Source: Haematococcus lacustris (Eukaryota > Chlorophyta > Chlorophyceae > Chlamydomonadales > Haematococcaceae). From it: a stretch of 64,000 nt of DNA. The stretch is taken from contig JASKMD010000025.1 of NCBI GenBank assembly GCA_030144725.1, positions 5,815,208-5,879,207 of the forward strand. Direction: 5' to 3'. Positions within the stretch are counted from its first letter, which is position 1, and each line of letters opens with the position of its first letter. Below, piece by piece: positions 11,404-22,592 of this stretch. The notes under the pieces were generated by a model. That model was not told the origin of the DNA and did no database searches. It saw only the letters and a program-made list of their open reading frames with translations. The translations under genes were made by a program, and so were the position numbers.

Positions 11404-12023
11404 GCATAGGTGGCAGCAGCGCAACAATGGACATGAAAAAGCATGGGGCGTCATGGGTGGGGCTGGCTAAGCCTGGGTAGCATGTCTGGGGGGAATGGCC
11501 TGTGCCTGATGCGGCCATGCGGTGCCCCATGACTGGCCCGCTGTATGCAGGGCGCTGGCACTACTGGTGCTGGGCCCCGCCCTCCTCTGGTCATCCTTGC
11601 TGCTGGCATTGCCGCTGACTGCCATGCCATGCCTTATCTGTCATTTCTTGGCTGGGGGCATGCTGCTAAGGGGTGGGACGGGCAGGCAGGCAGGTGGCAG
11701 CTCAGTGCTAGTCACTCATGCTAATCACTTGATGGATGTAGTGCTGCTTTGCCAGCAGGGGAGGATGGGCTGCCTGGCTTATGCATGGAGCACATGCTTT
11801 ACATGCGCTGCATAGCTTTGGCATGTTTACAGTTAGATAGATCACATGGACCCTGGCATCCTTTGCTGGCGATAGCCAGATCCTGTCACTTCTTCTCCTG
11901 TTCCTGTCACTTAACCTCTGTGCTGCTTGCACCAGTGTGCACAACAAACCTTGCTGGGATGCTGCATTAAGCTTGTGCTGCTTGCATGATTCAATGAGGC
12001 ATGGCTGAATGCAGTGTAGCTCG

Positions 12024-12242
12024 GACTGGCTGTCATGGCACACAAGTATGGCTTGATGCTACTCACAGCGGCAATGGAGCATAGAACAATAGAGGCAGTA
12101 TGGGCGTGCAGCTGTTGGTGGGACATATACTAATGTTAGGCTGTTGCTGCAAGGTGTAATGTAAGGCTCGTCGCTTACTTGTCCTCTTGACCATGAACAC
12201 ATCAGCAATGCCCCTGTCTAAAGACGAGCTTGCATGCTACAG
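12024..12242 (+). repeat. Dispersed ~220-bp repeat, copy 2
   Basis: This is a diverged copy of 10249-10470, ending in the same GCTTGCATGCTACAG. It belongs to inverted-duplication arm 1; the arm 2 counterpart is 21254-21475. Confidence 0.8.
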
Positions 12243-12455
12243 CACATGCGCAAGGAGAGTGAGGCGGGGCTGCATCTTTGACCATAGACAACAATCCATC
12301 AGCACGGCGCAAATGTGATGGCATGCTTGCAACCAGCAGTTAAGGTCCCCAACCAGTGACAGCAGGTCAGCAACATCGTGTTAGTTGGCATGGACCACGG
12401 GCTAGCAGTCGTGACCTTACAGCCAATGCCTTGCAGTCAAGCATTGACACAGGCA

Positions 12456-12466
12456 GGACTCGAACC
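12456..12466 (-). promoter_or_regulatory. tRNA-type B box in a SINE-like sequence (arm 1)
   Basis: The minus strand reads GGTTCGAGTCC, a perfect RNA polymerase III B box. No acceptor stem or full tRNA fold surrounds it, so a tRNA-derived SINE or decayed tRNA is likelier than a tRNA gene. Confidence 0.45.
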
Positions 12467-13595
12467 CAAGACCGCTGTCACACCCAGATGATTGGAGGAT
12501 CGTGGCTGCAAGAGGCGGGTGGTGAGAGCTTACATGCATGTGCCAGTGCACCTCCAAAACTGAGCAGTGAAGTCATAGCATCGCACCAAGCCGGGTACTG
12601 CAGGGCAGCTCATCATTCCTGATGTGGCGTTGGCCTCTGAGCAAGGCACTAGGCTGGCAGCACCACACCCCCCCACCACTTGCTAAAGTGCTGCCAGCTG
12701 GTGGTGTTCTTTGACGAGTGTCTGGCGCAGTCCGAGCAGGAGCGAACTGGCTGAGCTGGTATGACTGATCTGGTGGCCTGGGTGCTGTCCCCCACTCACA
12801 CACGCCCCATGTCGCCACTACAGACACAAGACCACAACCCGTGACAGGCATGGCAGTGCCAGCAGGAGCGGCAGGGGCTAGGGGAACACTGGAAGCCCAG
12901 AGACTGGATGCTTGCTGGCCATCAGCAGCATGTCGCTGTAGGAGTCTGGCCACCAGCTGTGGCCCCTGCTGCCTGTGTGCCAGTGCAGTGTGCCCTCCAG
13001 TGTTTGCTCCCTCACTGCATGATGGGGAGGAGCACCGTGTGGTGTGGAGTGTGATGGTCAGGGTATGTGCCTGCCCTCCGCAATCTTCAGGCCAAGCCCA
13101 CTGCTGACACACTTGGTGCCTCCCCTGGCTTCAATGCTCAAGCTGGGGTGGGGGGACACGTCTGTTCTTCCATGCGATCAGTCGCCCAAGGTCTGTGTTC
13201 ACCATGTTCATGTAGGCCTGCAGGCAAACAGGGAGTGGGTTGCCGCAAGTAGGCAGCCAGCAAGGGCAGGGGCAGAGGCAGCAGGCAGAGGCAAAAGGGG
13301 CAGGGGCCAACGGGGCAGGGACAGTAGCCTCGAGATAGAGACATCAGAGTGAGGGTGAGGGTGAGAGCCAGAGTTCACAGAGGTCCAGGGCCTTTGGTTC
13401 CTCTAAGCTCTCTCAGGCCTTATCTGGACGGAATGACATGGGGGGCGTGGGCTACCTATGAATGAGAGAGGGCTGCCCTCGGGTAAGCACCGTTGCAAGC
13501 GATACTTCCACAATACACTTTCACCGTGCGGCAGCGCTGGCACCGTGTCCAGAGGCCGGCTGGCCGCAGTGCATGAACCGTGTCGGCACACTGAC

Positions 13596-16500
13596 CTGCG
13601 AGTTGACCGCAGCCCGCGCGACACCTAGGTTGATGCGCGCCACGTCCGCCATGCGCTTGTCGGGCAGGCCCCGGGCGACTTCAAAGAAGCGTTCAAATAG
13701 CGACACGGCGCGCGGGAAGGCGCCCTGCGCGTAGTACAGGATGCCCAAGCTGCAGCTGGCGACGGCCGGGCCGCTCTGCTCCGGGCCCCTGCAAGCACAG
13801 CACCGCGCAAGGGGAGCACTAAATGCCGAAGACCCAGGTTCAAATCTCAGTCGCACCTCCAGGCGGGTCTGGCTAGTACCCAGTTCTAGGTGCATTTATA
13901 AAGGCCGCAACGTGACTGGTCATGGCGTCGAACTGCAGCGCCCTGACCCTTGCACCAGGGCTTGATTGAGTACCATGCCACCTTGCCGTGCAACACTAAG
14001 ACTGCTCCGGAGCCTTGCCTAGCAGCACACGGTAGTGAGTAAAACTGAGCAGCTAGACAGAGTCAACCCAGGTGTCAAGCTGAGCAGGAGCTTGGTGCAC
14101 AGCTTGGCGCCTTCACAGCTGCCGCTCAGCTGTTGCAGCCACAGGTTAGCCGCAGGTTAGCAGGGCCAGCAGGGCAGGAGGCAGGGCAGGTGGCAGGACA
14201 AGAACTAGGCGCCAGGACAAAGGGTTACATGGGGGCGGGAACATGCAGCAGCAATAGCAGGGTCAGAAGGGCAGGAGGCAGGGCAGGAGGACAACAAGCA
14301 TGTGTCAGGATTAAGAGCAGGGGAAAGAGGCAGGGCAGAGTTCAAGAGGCCTGACAGGCGGCAGGATTGTTATGGCATGAGGCATTGCTGTGGCAGCCAT
14401 GGTGTAAGGCATGCGCATGGATCAAGGAGGGCAGGTGGCTTTGAGGGGCCCCACAGGGAAGGCCAGGTGACGGTGCAGGCGTCGTGAGCAGGCCCTGGTG
14501 GTGCTGATCAGGCACCTGGCTGCTGTCTCCAAGTAGTCCTCCAGGCACTGTATGGCTCCCTTCGTGTTGCCCACCTCCTGCAGCAGCAGCGGGGACAGCA
14601 GCAGCAGCAGTGGAGGCAGCAACGGCAGTGGCAGCAGCAACAGCTGCAGCGGAGGCAACAGCAACAGTGTAGGCAGCAACAGCAGAGCAGGCGATGCAGC
14701 AACAGCAGCAGTGGAGGCAGCAACAGCAGCTGCAGCAGATAGAGCCTAGCACTGATCGCCAGATGCAGCAGTATGGCTCTGTATAGAAGCAAGAGTGGCC
14801 GCTGGCAAAGGTGCCTACAGCTGCAATACTCAAAGCACAGCTAAGGCTGACAGCGGCAGCGGAGGCCGCCTGTGCATGGCACAAAGCCATGCAGCTAGGC
14901 CCAGCCAGGCAGCTGGGACCACGCCGCTCTCCAGCCACAGGTGCAGGCCAAGACCCAGCTGGCACCCGTGTAACCCAGCTCTATCCCCCACCCACTGCTG
15001 GCTGCAGGCATGCCCCAATGCCCCATCCAGACCAGCATGCTGGCCCGGCAATGCTCCCACAGACCTGCTCCCCCTGTGCTACCCGCAACAGCAAACACAG
15101 CATTGTGCAGCACAGTCAGCACCTGACGGATGTGACCCAACCACCACCCTGTGATCAAAATGTGCCACACGCACTGCCTCCTTTCCACCACCCTGGTCCC
15201 CACCCTGGCTTGCACACACCCAGAGACGCACGTGCCTGCAGGCAGTGGGCCAGCGTGGTGGTGGCCACGCCCTCTGCGCCCTTGTCCCCGCCACTGGTGG
15301 CACCGCTGCTGGCGAGGTCCAGGAACCTGAGGGGGCGCACAGCTCAGTGAGCAGGGGCAGGTGCAGGGGGGAGGCATGATCCAGGAAGATTGGGTGGCAG
15401 GCAGCTCAGTGAAGGGAGGCGGGTGCAGGTGGAAGGGCGGGACAGGGTGACGATGAAGCTCCCATGGCTGCGGGAGCATGAGCCCCTCACGCAGAGCCCC
15501 TCACGCAGAGCAGGAAGCTGTTGTAGCAGGACACACAGGAAGGTGAGGAGGTGAGGGCAGCCCAGGCCAGCTGGGGCGGCCTTGACACCCCACTGGCACT
15601 AAGCACGTGGCTGCCTGTGGCTGGGGGGTGCTGAATGCCAGAGGGATACGAGTGGGGTGGAAGGCACTTGCATGTGCAGCACATCAGGGTGGAATGAATC
15701 CTAGAAAGAGTAGGGATGAGTCCAGACCTCTGCTGCCCCACCCCTGCTACCCAACCCCTGCTGCCGCACCCCCCTGTCCTGCCCCTGCTTCCCCACCCCT
15801 GCTTCCCCACCCCAGCTGCCCCGCCCCTGCTGCCACAACGCCTTGCCCCACTCCTCCTGCCCCACCCCCCTGCTACACCCCTGCTGCCCCACCCCCCTGC
15901 CCCGCCCCTGCTGCCAAACCCCTCCTGCCCCACCCCCCTGCTACGCCCCTGCTGCCCCACCCCCCTGCCCCGCCCCTGCTGCCAAACCCCTGCTGCTCCA
16001 CCCCCCTGCCCCACCCCTGCTGGCCCCAGCCCACCCTGCTGACCTGCGCAAGTAGAACATGGCATCCTGCCACTTGGCCTGCTGGTGACTCAGCAGGCCT
16101 AGCCGGTAGTTGGCCAGGGCCGCATGGGCGCTGTCCCGCGCATGGCCGGCAGCCCTCAGGCATTTGTTGAACGCCTCCATGGCCTCCTGCAGCCGGCCAG
16201 CCTTCTCCAGCGCCTCAGCCTGGTCCAGGTACACGCTGGTCAGGCTGTGGTGGGCAGTCTCTATCTCTGCCTGCAGCGAAGGAGGGTGAGGGGCAGGGTG
16301 TGGGGCAGGACGAAGGACAAGGTGAGGGGCAGGGTGAGAAGCCGAGGGTGGGGGTCCAGGAAAGGAAGGCTGGGGGGAGTGGGGGCCCAGGGGAGCAGCA
16401 GTCAGGCTGAAGGGGTGGGGCAGAAGGCAAGTGTTGCACCAGCTGAGGCCAGCAGCAAGCCCCCAGCCGTCTCCTCCTCGCTTTAAGCCATAAGAGCCTT

Positions 16501-18700
16501 ATCAAGGCTATTGGTGCATGGATATGCCTCACCAGCGAAACTTCCAACTGCGCTGTTTGTCAGTCTGGCTGCACCTGCCCTCCTTGACACAACCCTGAGG
16601 TGGAATGGGGTGCAGCTTCATGGCAAGATGCGGCCACTGACAGGCTCATGCAGAAGCCTGATTGCATGTGCGCTGGGAGGCAAAGAGAGGTGGGACGAAC
16701 CGTGCTGATGGATTGCTGTCGCCGTGCTGATGGATTGGTCGGAGTGCCCTTTGCCCTTTGGTTGGAGTGCCCTTTGGGAGTGTGAGAACGAGTGACATCG
16801 CCTCCTGGGTATAATTAGGAGCTCAGCAGGTGTGAGCTGATATGAGCCTAGTGGCGCAATGCCTCCGAGGGTGGGTGGGTGGGTGAGTGGGTGGGAGGGT
16901 TATGTATTGAGATGTGGTGGGTTGGGCATGATATGAAGGAGTAGTTGACTGTGCCATGCCTAACCTGGTGCGACCATGTCAGCCACCATGTGTGTGCCTT
17001 GTGTGCATGGCTGCAGTTGGAGGAGGGCATGGCGAAGTTGTCCATGGAGCGCCATGGGTGTGCCAAGCAGCTGGTGGTGTTCTTTGGAGCAGCTAGCATT
17101 GGCACAGCGGGAGGGTGGGGTGCTGATGCGGTGTTGCGTGCCTGCTGCAAGGTGGTGTGCAGGACCAGGGGGACAGACCAGCGGCGGGGCAGGGTGGTGC
17201 TAGTGGATGAGCACCGCACCAGCCGGGTCAGCTCAGCGGTGAATGGCCAGCAGCCATGTGAGAGGCAGCTGAACAAGCGCAGGGCCACCAGGCCTGCTGG
17301 CTGGAAGCCCCCAGCAGGGCAGGTGGAGCCCCACCTGGTGCGCCCAGCCTGGAGCCAGCAGCGTGACCAGCCAGTGCGGGGTATGATGTGGTGCCCAGTA
17401 GTGCCCCCCCGCAAGCCCCCACAGGCCCCACGCAGCAGCCAGGCAGCCACACAGCCTGCAGCCTCTGAGCCAGGGCCCAGCACTCCCCTGCCAGCCAAGC
17501 GCAGCAAGCGCACCAAGGCTGAGCAGGCAGCTGAGCCCACCCAGCCCACCAAGGGCAAAGGCAAGGGCAAGGCTGCCAAAGCCAAGCCAGCACCACAGCC
17601 AGGCAGGTGGCTGGACAGGGACTGCAATGCAGCGCTCAACATGCAGCGCATTGGGGAGAGCAGGTGGCGCCCGCTGGAGCTGTGCTACTGGCCAGAACAG
17701 GGGAAGCTGCCAGCCAAGGGCAAGGAGTACCCTGGCCTGGGCTACAAGCGAGTGCGAGACAAGCCACCCAAGGCCCAGCAGCAGCAGCAGCCTGCTGTGG
17801 CACAGTAGTGTGTGCCCCCCCCCATTTGAAGCTGTCATCAGCTTACACGCTTAGTGCATGTTTTGTCATGCCAACTCTATGCATAGCCCTGTCACAGGGG
17901 TCAGGCAATGCTGTAGGTGGTAGGCGACCGTGACCATGTGTATGCCATGGATAGGCCATGTGCATGCCATGCGATGGGAACTCCACACAGACAAAAACAC
18001 CGTTTTGTAGTGGTTCACAATTAGTGTGTTCGACTGCAATGAATGCTCAAGGTTGAGAGCCAAGGTGCTGCATGCACACTGTGACCCTCAGCATGTAACC
18101 CTCAGCATGTGCCCCTCAGCTCAGTGGCTCAGTGGGTCAGCTCAGCTTCATTGGGCCAGTATGCAGAGGCTGGTGCTAGTGCAGCCACATGTGCCAGGTA
18201 TGCTGGTGCTGGTACGCTAGTACGCTGGTGCTGGTATGCTGGTGCTGGTATGCTGGTGCAGCCACATGTGCCAGGAGCTCTGCATAGTGAGTGTGAGGGT
18301 GTACTGCTCCCTGTGCCCCACATGGCGGGTAGCCCGGTACTGGCAGGCAATGCTTGCTGCCACTGCCACTGGTCAACGCCTGCTGCCACCAGGGGTCAGG
18401 AGCTGGGTGATCTGGTGGTGGTGGTGATGGTGGTGGTGGTCCCGGTCCACAGCTAGGGGGAGGGATTAGAGGTTAGGGGTCAGGGTAAGGGTTAGGCTAA
18501 CCCTAATCCTGATTGCTGATGGTGGTACCAATCCACAGCTAGTCGATAGCATGGACTGGTGGAGGGTAGCAATGACACGCCCCGAGGTTTTTTATAGCAC
18601 GGCAGTCAGGGCCAACACACAACACACATGCTGCAGTGGCGGTGATGATATGGTGATGCTGCTGTGCAAGCACAGGCAGCAATAAATGAGACAGCGCTGA

Positions 18701-18731
<31 letters not shown>

Positions 18732-19312
18732 TCATGGCTGCTGCACAGCACAAGGACACTGGACAGCTGGAGGGCTCCTGCCCGGTGCCGGGCCGCACCT
18801 GCAGCTCATGCTTGCCTGCCAGCTCCAGCCTGCGCTCATGGCATGCGATGGCTGCTGGGGTGTCATGCAGCTCCTCATACAGTACCCCTAATGCCAGGTT
18901 TGACTCCAGCTCGCCAGGCAGCCAGGCAGCTTCACGAGAGAAGTGCAGGCACTGCTTGAAGAAGAACTCGGCTGTCTGCAGCCGGCCCAGCTGTGCAAAG
19001 TACTTTGCGAGCAACTTGTAGGCGCCGTATACCTCCTCGACCTGGTGAGACTGCCGGGCGATGTCTGCTTTGACCAGCTGCGTTTTGAGGAACAGCAGGC
19101 TGTTCTGGGGCAGCTCCTCCTGCTGCTCAGCTCTGCCTCCAGGGAAGTGGGTGAGGTGGAAGAAATCAACAAAGGCTTGAGGCCGGCCATCTATCAGCAT
19201 GGCTATCGACAGGGACTTCTTGTCCTGCATTTGCGCATCCCGCAGAGCCTGGCTCTCTGCGTACTCCGCGTCTGTGACTGCTGCGTGCAGCTTGTCTTTG
19301 AAGGTCTTCCTG
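13596..19312 (-). CDS. TTC29: TTC29-like tetratricopeptide protein (axonemal), 3' end not found
   Basis: Minus-strand exons match the order of TTC29, a TPR protein of ciliary axonemes. Exon 19312-18799 (after TAGCAG, ends CTGCAG/GTGCGG) encodes the N-terminal conserved part: a DGRPQAFVDFF segment, then a TPR with ALGVLYEELHDTPAAIACHE. Exon 16270-16044 encodes two TPR helices pairs (SVYLDQAEALEKAGRLQEA and ANYRLGLLSHQQAKWQDAM). Exon about 15327-15234 and exon 14579-14534 (NTKGAIQCLEDYLETAAR) follow. Exon 13790-13596 holds another TPR (CSLGILYYAQGAFPRAVSLF) and a family-like INLGVARA. The start codon upstream of 19312 and the last exon beyond 13596 were not found; the inverted-repeat arm begins only 200 bp downstream and may have replaced it. 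The 18799-16270 intron carries a Fanzor-like element on the other strand. Confidence 0.72.
14577..14745. repeat. Imperfect CAG/GCA trinucleotide tract
   Basis: An interrupted CAGCAG run lies in the intron upstream (in gene sense) of the 14579-14534 TTC29-like exon and touches its acceptor. It produces long Ser- and Leu-rich shadow frames. Confidence 0.8.
15718..16035. repeat. C-rich minisatellite (CCCCTGCTGCCCCACC-type)
   Basis: About 20 irregular copies of a CCCCTGCTGCCCCACCC-like unit fill the start of the TTC29-like intron after the exon ending at 16044. On the sense strand it is G-rich. Confidence 0.85.
17017..17808 (+). CDS. Fanzor-like nuclease, C-terminal half (RuvC-II, RuvC-III)
   Basis: 264 codons follow a CTGCAG acceptor and run to a TAG. 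The frame has the two later catalytic motifs of TnpB/Fanzor RuvC nucleases: VLVDEHRTS (catalytic Glu codon at 17209) and RDCNAALNM (catalytic Asp codon at 17620). Between them lies a degenerate zinc-ribbon region with WCP but without clear paired CxxC, then a Pro/Lys-rich basic tract (KGKGKGKAAKAK) that could act in nuclear import or nucleic-acid binding. The C-terminus is GKEYPGLGYKRVRDKPP plus a Gln run. The RuvC-I Asp would be on an upstream exon that is deleted here. Family function: RNA-guided DNA nuclease within transposons; activity of this truncated copy is unlikely. Confidence 0.65.
   Translation: MEEGMAKLSMERHGCAKQLVVFFGAASIGTAGGWGADAVLRACCKVVCRTRGTDQRRGRVVLVDEHRTSRVSSAVNGQQPCERQLNKRRATRPAGWKPPAGQVEPHLVRPAWSQQRDQPVRGMMWCPVVPPRKPPQAPRSSQAATQPAASEPGPSTPLPAKRSKRTKAEQAAEPTQPTKGKGKGKAAKAKPAPQPGRWLDRDCNAALNMQRIGESRWRPLELCYWPEQGKLPAKGKEYPGLGYKRVRDKPPKAQQQQQPAVAQ
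17815..18065 (+). ncRNA. Conserved 3' end of Fanzor-like elements; candidate guide-RNA scaffold
   Basis: This ~250-bp block after the stop codon recurs at 41925-42163 (+), 56313-56566 (+), 60071-60310 (-) and 63074-63335 (-), even in copies that lost nearly all coding sequence. It has several perfect small hairpins: AAGCTG-TCAT-CAGCTT, CCCTG-TCA-CAGGG, ACAAAA-(6)-TTTTGT and CTCAA-GG-TTGAG near the end. In TnpB and Fanzor systems the guide RNA comes from the 3' end of the element and its guide is the flank just beyond. The RNA role here is inferred by position and structure only; it could also be a cis end recognised by the mobility machinery. Confidence 0.35.
18460..18512. repeat. Short telomere-like/palindromic stretch
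   Basis: GGTTAGGGGT, AGGGTTAGG and CTAACCCTAATCC occur side by side, forming the near-palindrome GGGTTAGGCTAACCC. It is too short to call an interstitial telomere. Confidence 0.3.
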
Positions 19313-19522
19313 CTACATGCACAGGGTGAACATGACATGTTGGGGTCTGGCGCCGTGGGCTTAGCAGTGTTGATCATACCTGTTCTGGTCGGGACTCTGG
19401 GGCTTAGCGGGAGAAACAACATCTCGCAAATGCGGTGGCAGGCTATTCCGCGACATCCCTGCCTGAACTGCTTACATTTTGCTGTAGTAGCGCTTATGTG
19501 CTACCGTTGCTTAGAGATGAGT

Positions 19523-19900
19523 TCAAAATCGTGGGTAAATAAAAACAACATGCCCTGAAATCATTGGAACAGGGAAAGAAACCCCAGGTGGAGGTTTAGG
19601 TACTTCAATGCATTCTGCAAACCACAGAAGGGTTCCCTGGCTGTGAAGGAGAGGCGTCTGTACACTGTTTCCTTCAGGCAAAGAGAAGGGCTGCACATGT
19701 CGGGCATGCCTGTACAATTCGAGGGTTCGCCCCAGCACTGCCCAGTTTCGTATTAGGCAATCATGGTCTGCATGTGAGCCACTGAAACAAAGCCCGGGAG
19801 ATTCTCCAGCCGTGTTAGCTGCTAAGTGCTTGCATAGGAGTAGAAATTGGCGCTCCAGAGCATCCTTACTATTGATGGACAGCAATGGCAAGCCTTTCAA
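19523..19900 (-). CDS. Unrecognised 125-codon ORF
   Basis: An uninterrupted frame from ATG 19900 (MKGLPLLSINSKDALERQFL) to TAA. Composition is less biased than the repeat-driven frames. It lies just upstream of the TTC29-like exons on the same strand and could be their 5' exon or an independent gene. No family was recognised. Confidence 0.25.
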   Translation of the reverse strand: MKGLPLLSINSKDALERQFLLLCKHLAANTAGESPGLCFSGSHADHDCLIRNWAVLGRTLELYRHARHVQPFSLPEGNSVQTPLLHSQGTLLWFAECIEVPKPPPGVSFPVPMISGHVVFIYPRF

Positions 19901-21031
19901 GCAATGGTCAGGAATTGAAGCAGGTCACACACAGACACACACATGTCACACCATCCAAATGAGGTCGGTAGGGTGGGCGATGGGGGGCCCCCTGCCCATT
20001 CCACTGATCCAGCCCATCAAAGCACTCGTCATGGGAACTGTCATGTGGAAGTGATGCTTGCACCAGTGCTCACCCAAAGGCAGACCTCATTCATCCATAG
20101 CAACCCAAAGCCCTGAAACTCTGTGGACTGTGGCTCTCACCCTCACCCTCACTCTGATGTCTCTATCTCGAGGCTACTGTCCCTGCCCCGTTGGCCCCTG
20201 CCCCTTTTGCCTCTGCCTGCTGCCTCTGCCCCTGCCCTTGCTGGCTGCCTACTTGCGGCAACCCACTCCCTGTTTGCCTGCAGGCCTACATGAACATGGT
20301 GAACACAGACCTTAGGCGACTGATCGCATGGAAGAACAGACGTGTCCCCCCACCCCAGCTTGAACATTGAAGCCAGGGGGAGGCACCAGGTGTGTCAGCA
20401 GTGGGCTTGGCCTGAAGATTGCGGAGGGCAGGCACATACCCTGACCATCACACTCCGCACCACACGGTGCTCTCCATCATGCGGTGAGGGAGCAAACACT
20501 GGAGGGCACACTGCACTGGCACACAGGCAGCAGGGGCCACAGCTGGTGGCCAGACTCCTACAGCGACATGCTGCTGATGGCCAGCAAGCATCCAGTCTCT
20601 GGGCTTCCAGTGTTCCCCTAGCCCCTGCCGCTCCTGCTGGCACTGCCATGCCTGTCACGGGTTGTGGTGTTGTGTCTGTAGTGGCACAGAGGGCGTGTGT
20701 GAGTGGGGGACAACACCCAGGCCACCAGATCAGTCATACCAGCTCAGCTAATCCGCTCCTGCTCGGACTGCACCAGACACTCGTCAAAGAACACCACCAG
20801 CTGGCAGCACTTTAGCAAGTGGTGTGGGGGTGCGGTGCTGCCAGCCTGGTGCCTTGCCCAGAGGCCAACGCCACATCAGGTATGATGAGCTGACCTGCTG
20901 TACCCGGCTTGGTGCGATGCTATGACTTCACTGCTCAGTTTTGGAGGTGCACTGGCACATGCATGTAAGCTCTCACCACCCGCCTCTTGCAGCCATGCTC
21001 CTCCAATCATCTGGTTGTGACAGCGGTCTTG

Positions 21032-21042
21032 GGTTCGAGTCC
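21032..21042 (+). promoter_or_regulatory. tRNA-type B box in a SINE-like sequence (arm 2)
   Basis: GGTTCGAGTCC on the plus strand, the duplicate of 12456-12466. No complete tRNA surrounds it. Confidence 0.45.
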
Positions 21043-21253
21043 TGCCTGTGTCAATGCTTGACGACAAGGCATTGGCTGTAAGGTCACGACTGCTGGCCCG
21101 TGGTCCATTCTGACTAACACGATGTTGCCAACCTCGTGTGGCTGATTGGAGACCTTAAGTGATGGTTGCAAGCATGCCATCACATTTGCGCCGTGCTTGT
21201 GGAATGTTGTCTCTGGGCAAAGATACAGCCCCGCCCCACTCTCTTTGCGCACG

Positions 21254-21475
21254 TGCTGTAGCATGCAAGCTCGTCTCGAGGCCAGGGCACTGCTGAGGTG
21301 TTCATGGTCAAGAGGACAAGGAAACGACGAGCCTCACATTACACCTTGCAGTAACAGCCTGACATTAGTGTATGTCCCACCAACAGCTGCATGCCCATAC
21401 AGCTTCAATTGTTCTATGCTCCATTGCCGCTGTGACTAGCATCAAGCCATACTTGTGCGCCATGACAGCCAGTCC
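21254..21475 (-). repeat. Dispersed ~220-bp repeat, copy 3
   Basis: Inverted copy of 10249-10470 and 12024-12242, with the CTGTAGCATGCAAGC end at about 21250. Confidence 0.8.
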
Positions 21476-22095
21476 GAGCTACACTGCATTCAGCCATGCC
21501 TCATTGAACCATGCAAGCAGCACAAGCCCAATGCAGCATCACAGCAAGGTTTGTTGTGCACACTGGTACACACAGAGATCAAGTGACAGGAGCTGATCTG
21601 ACAGGATCTGGCTATCGCCAGCAATGGATTTCAGGGTCCATGTGATCTAGACTGTAATCATGCCAAAGCTATGCAGCGCATGTAAAGCATGTGCTCCATG
21701 CATAAGCCAGGCAGCCCATCCTCCCCTGCTGGCAAAGCAGCACTACATGAGTGACTAGCACTGAGCTGCCACCTGCTTGCCTGTCCCACCTGCCTGCCTG
21801 CATCATCGTCCCACCCCTCAGCAGCACGCCCCCAGCCAAGAGATGACGGATAAGGCATGGCACAGCCCCTTGCATGGCAGTCAACGGCGATGCCAGCATC
21901 TATGATGACCAGAGGAGGGCGGGGCGGAGCACCAGTAGTGCCAGCGCCCTGCATACAGCGGGCCAGTCATGGGGCACCGCATGGCCGCATCAGGCACAGG
22001 CCATGCTCCCCAGACATGCTACCCAGACTGAGCCTGCCCCACCCATGACGCCCCATGCTTTTTCATGTCCATTGTTGCGCTGCTGCCACCTATGC

Positions 22096-22592
22096 TCAGC
22101 CCCCCTTGAGCGCGATGGCGAGCTTGGAGGCATCGTTCGCAAGCAGGCTGGACAGCGAGGGGATGGAGGGCAGGATCACTCCACACAGGCAGGGGCAGCT
22201 GCTGGCCACCTCTGGCTTCCCGCACAGGCTGGCAAGGCTGGGGCACAGCTTGTAGGAGTCTATGCAGGCTGCGGACATAAGGCAGGTGCACGGCAGGCGG
22301 GTTGGTGAGGCAGAGCTCGTGAGGGCTGGCATTGAGCTTTAACCAGCTACGCCCTGCCTATGACAAAGGTGAACCGCGCATTGGTGCCAAGGCCAACGCA
22401 TCGCTCTAACATGCAAGAAGGTTCAAAACTGTCAAACCCTGCGAGCAGGACCCTACATTTTAATCTGCGAGCTCTCGGGACGCTGCCCTCCGCTTCCAAG
22501 GGTCGTGCAGCATTAGCAAAGGTCAGACTCAGGCTGAGTGCGACCAACAGCGCCAGCGCCGCCCAGTTCGTAGGCTTGAGGGAGCACCTCAT
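22096..22592 (-). CDS. Small secreted Cys-rich protein (ShK-like spacing), copy 2
   Basis: Duplicate of the gene at 10864-11403. Exon 1 starts at ATG 22592 with the same signal peptide; exon 2 (22268-22096, after TTATGTCCGCAG) has the same six-cysteine module and ends in TGA. Differences are few (LVALSLSLTF, LLANDAS). The end of the exon 1 frame differs from copy 1 by a one-base indel, so the unspliced readings diverge there while exon 2 is conserved. That supports an intron between them. The exact donor is not resolved. Confidence 0.5.

Larger units (their letters stand above)
10471..13385 (+). repeat. Arm 1 of a ~2.9-kb inverted duplication
   Basis: From ATTCGTGCCCTGGA (about 10471) to the CTCTGTGAACTC/GAGTTCACAGAG area (about 13385) this sequence recurs in inverted orientation at 20117-22985. 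Similarity is high across exons, introns and non-coding parts, so this is a segmental inversion-duplication rather than gene family resemblance. The arms flank the TTC29-like gene. Small indels distinguish them, including near the secreted-protein exon 1 and near 12980-13040. Confidence 0.9.
16740..18065 (+). mobile_element. Fanzor-like element copy C (5'-deleted, keeps both ends)
   Basis: This insertion lies in the large TTC29-like intron, antisense to the gene. Its 5' end matches four other copies: GGAGTGCCCTTTG repeats, TATAATTAGGAGCTC, then a start-codon context GCAATGCCTCCGAGG at about 16858. The start codon is followed at once by a GTGGGT-rich intron-like stretch and then the RuvC-II to C-terminal exon (17017-17808), so most of the N-terminal coding region is missing. 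The 3' end is the shared ~250-bp block ending GAGCCAAGG, followed by TGCTG. No flanking direct repeat is evident for this copy. Confidence 0.7.

Noticed and set aside
12690..12720. Another Fanzor exon (QLVVFF string shared with copy C)
   Set aside because: About 19 bp are identical to copy C, but the flanks do not match and the frame closes soon after; too weak to call.
13830..13870. tRNA-like GGTTCAAATCTC string
   Set aside because: The T-arm stem does not pair and no cloverleaf fits; it lies in a TTC29-like intron.
18460..18512. Interstitial telomere repeat
   Set aside because: Only two or three TTAGGG-like units in opposite orientations; too short to separate from chance.
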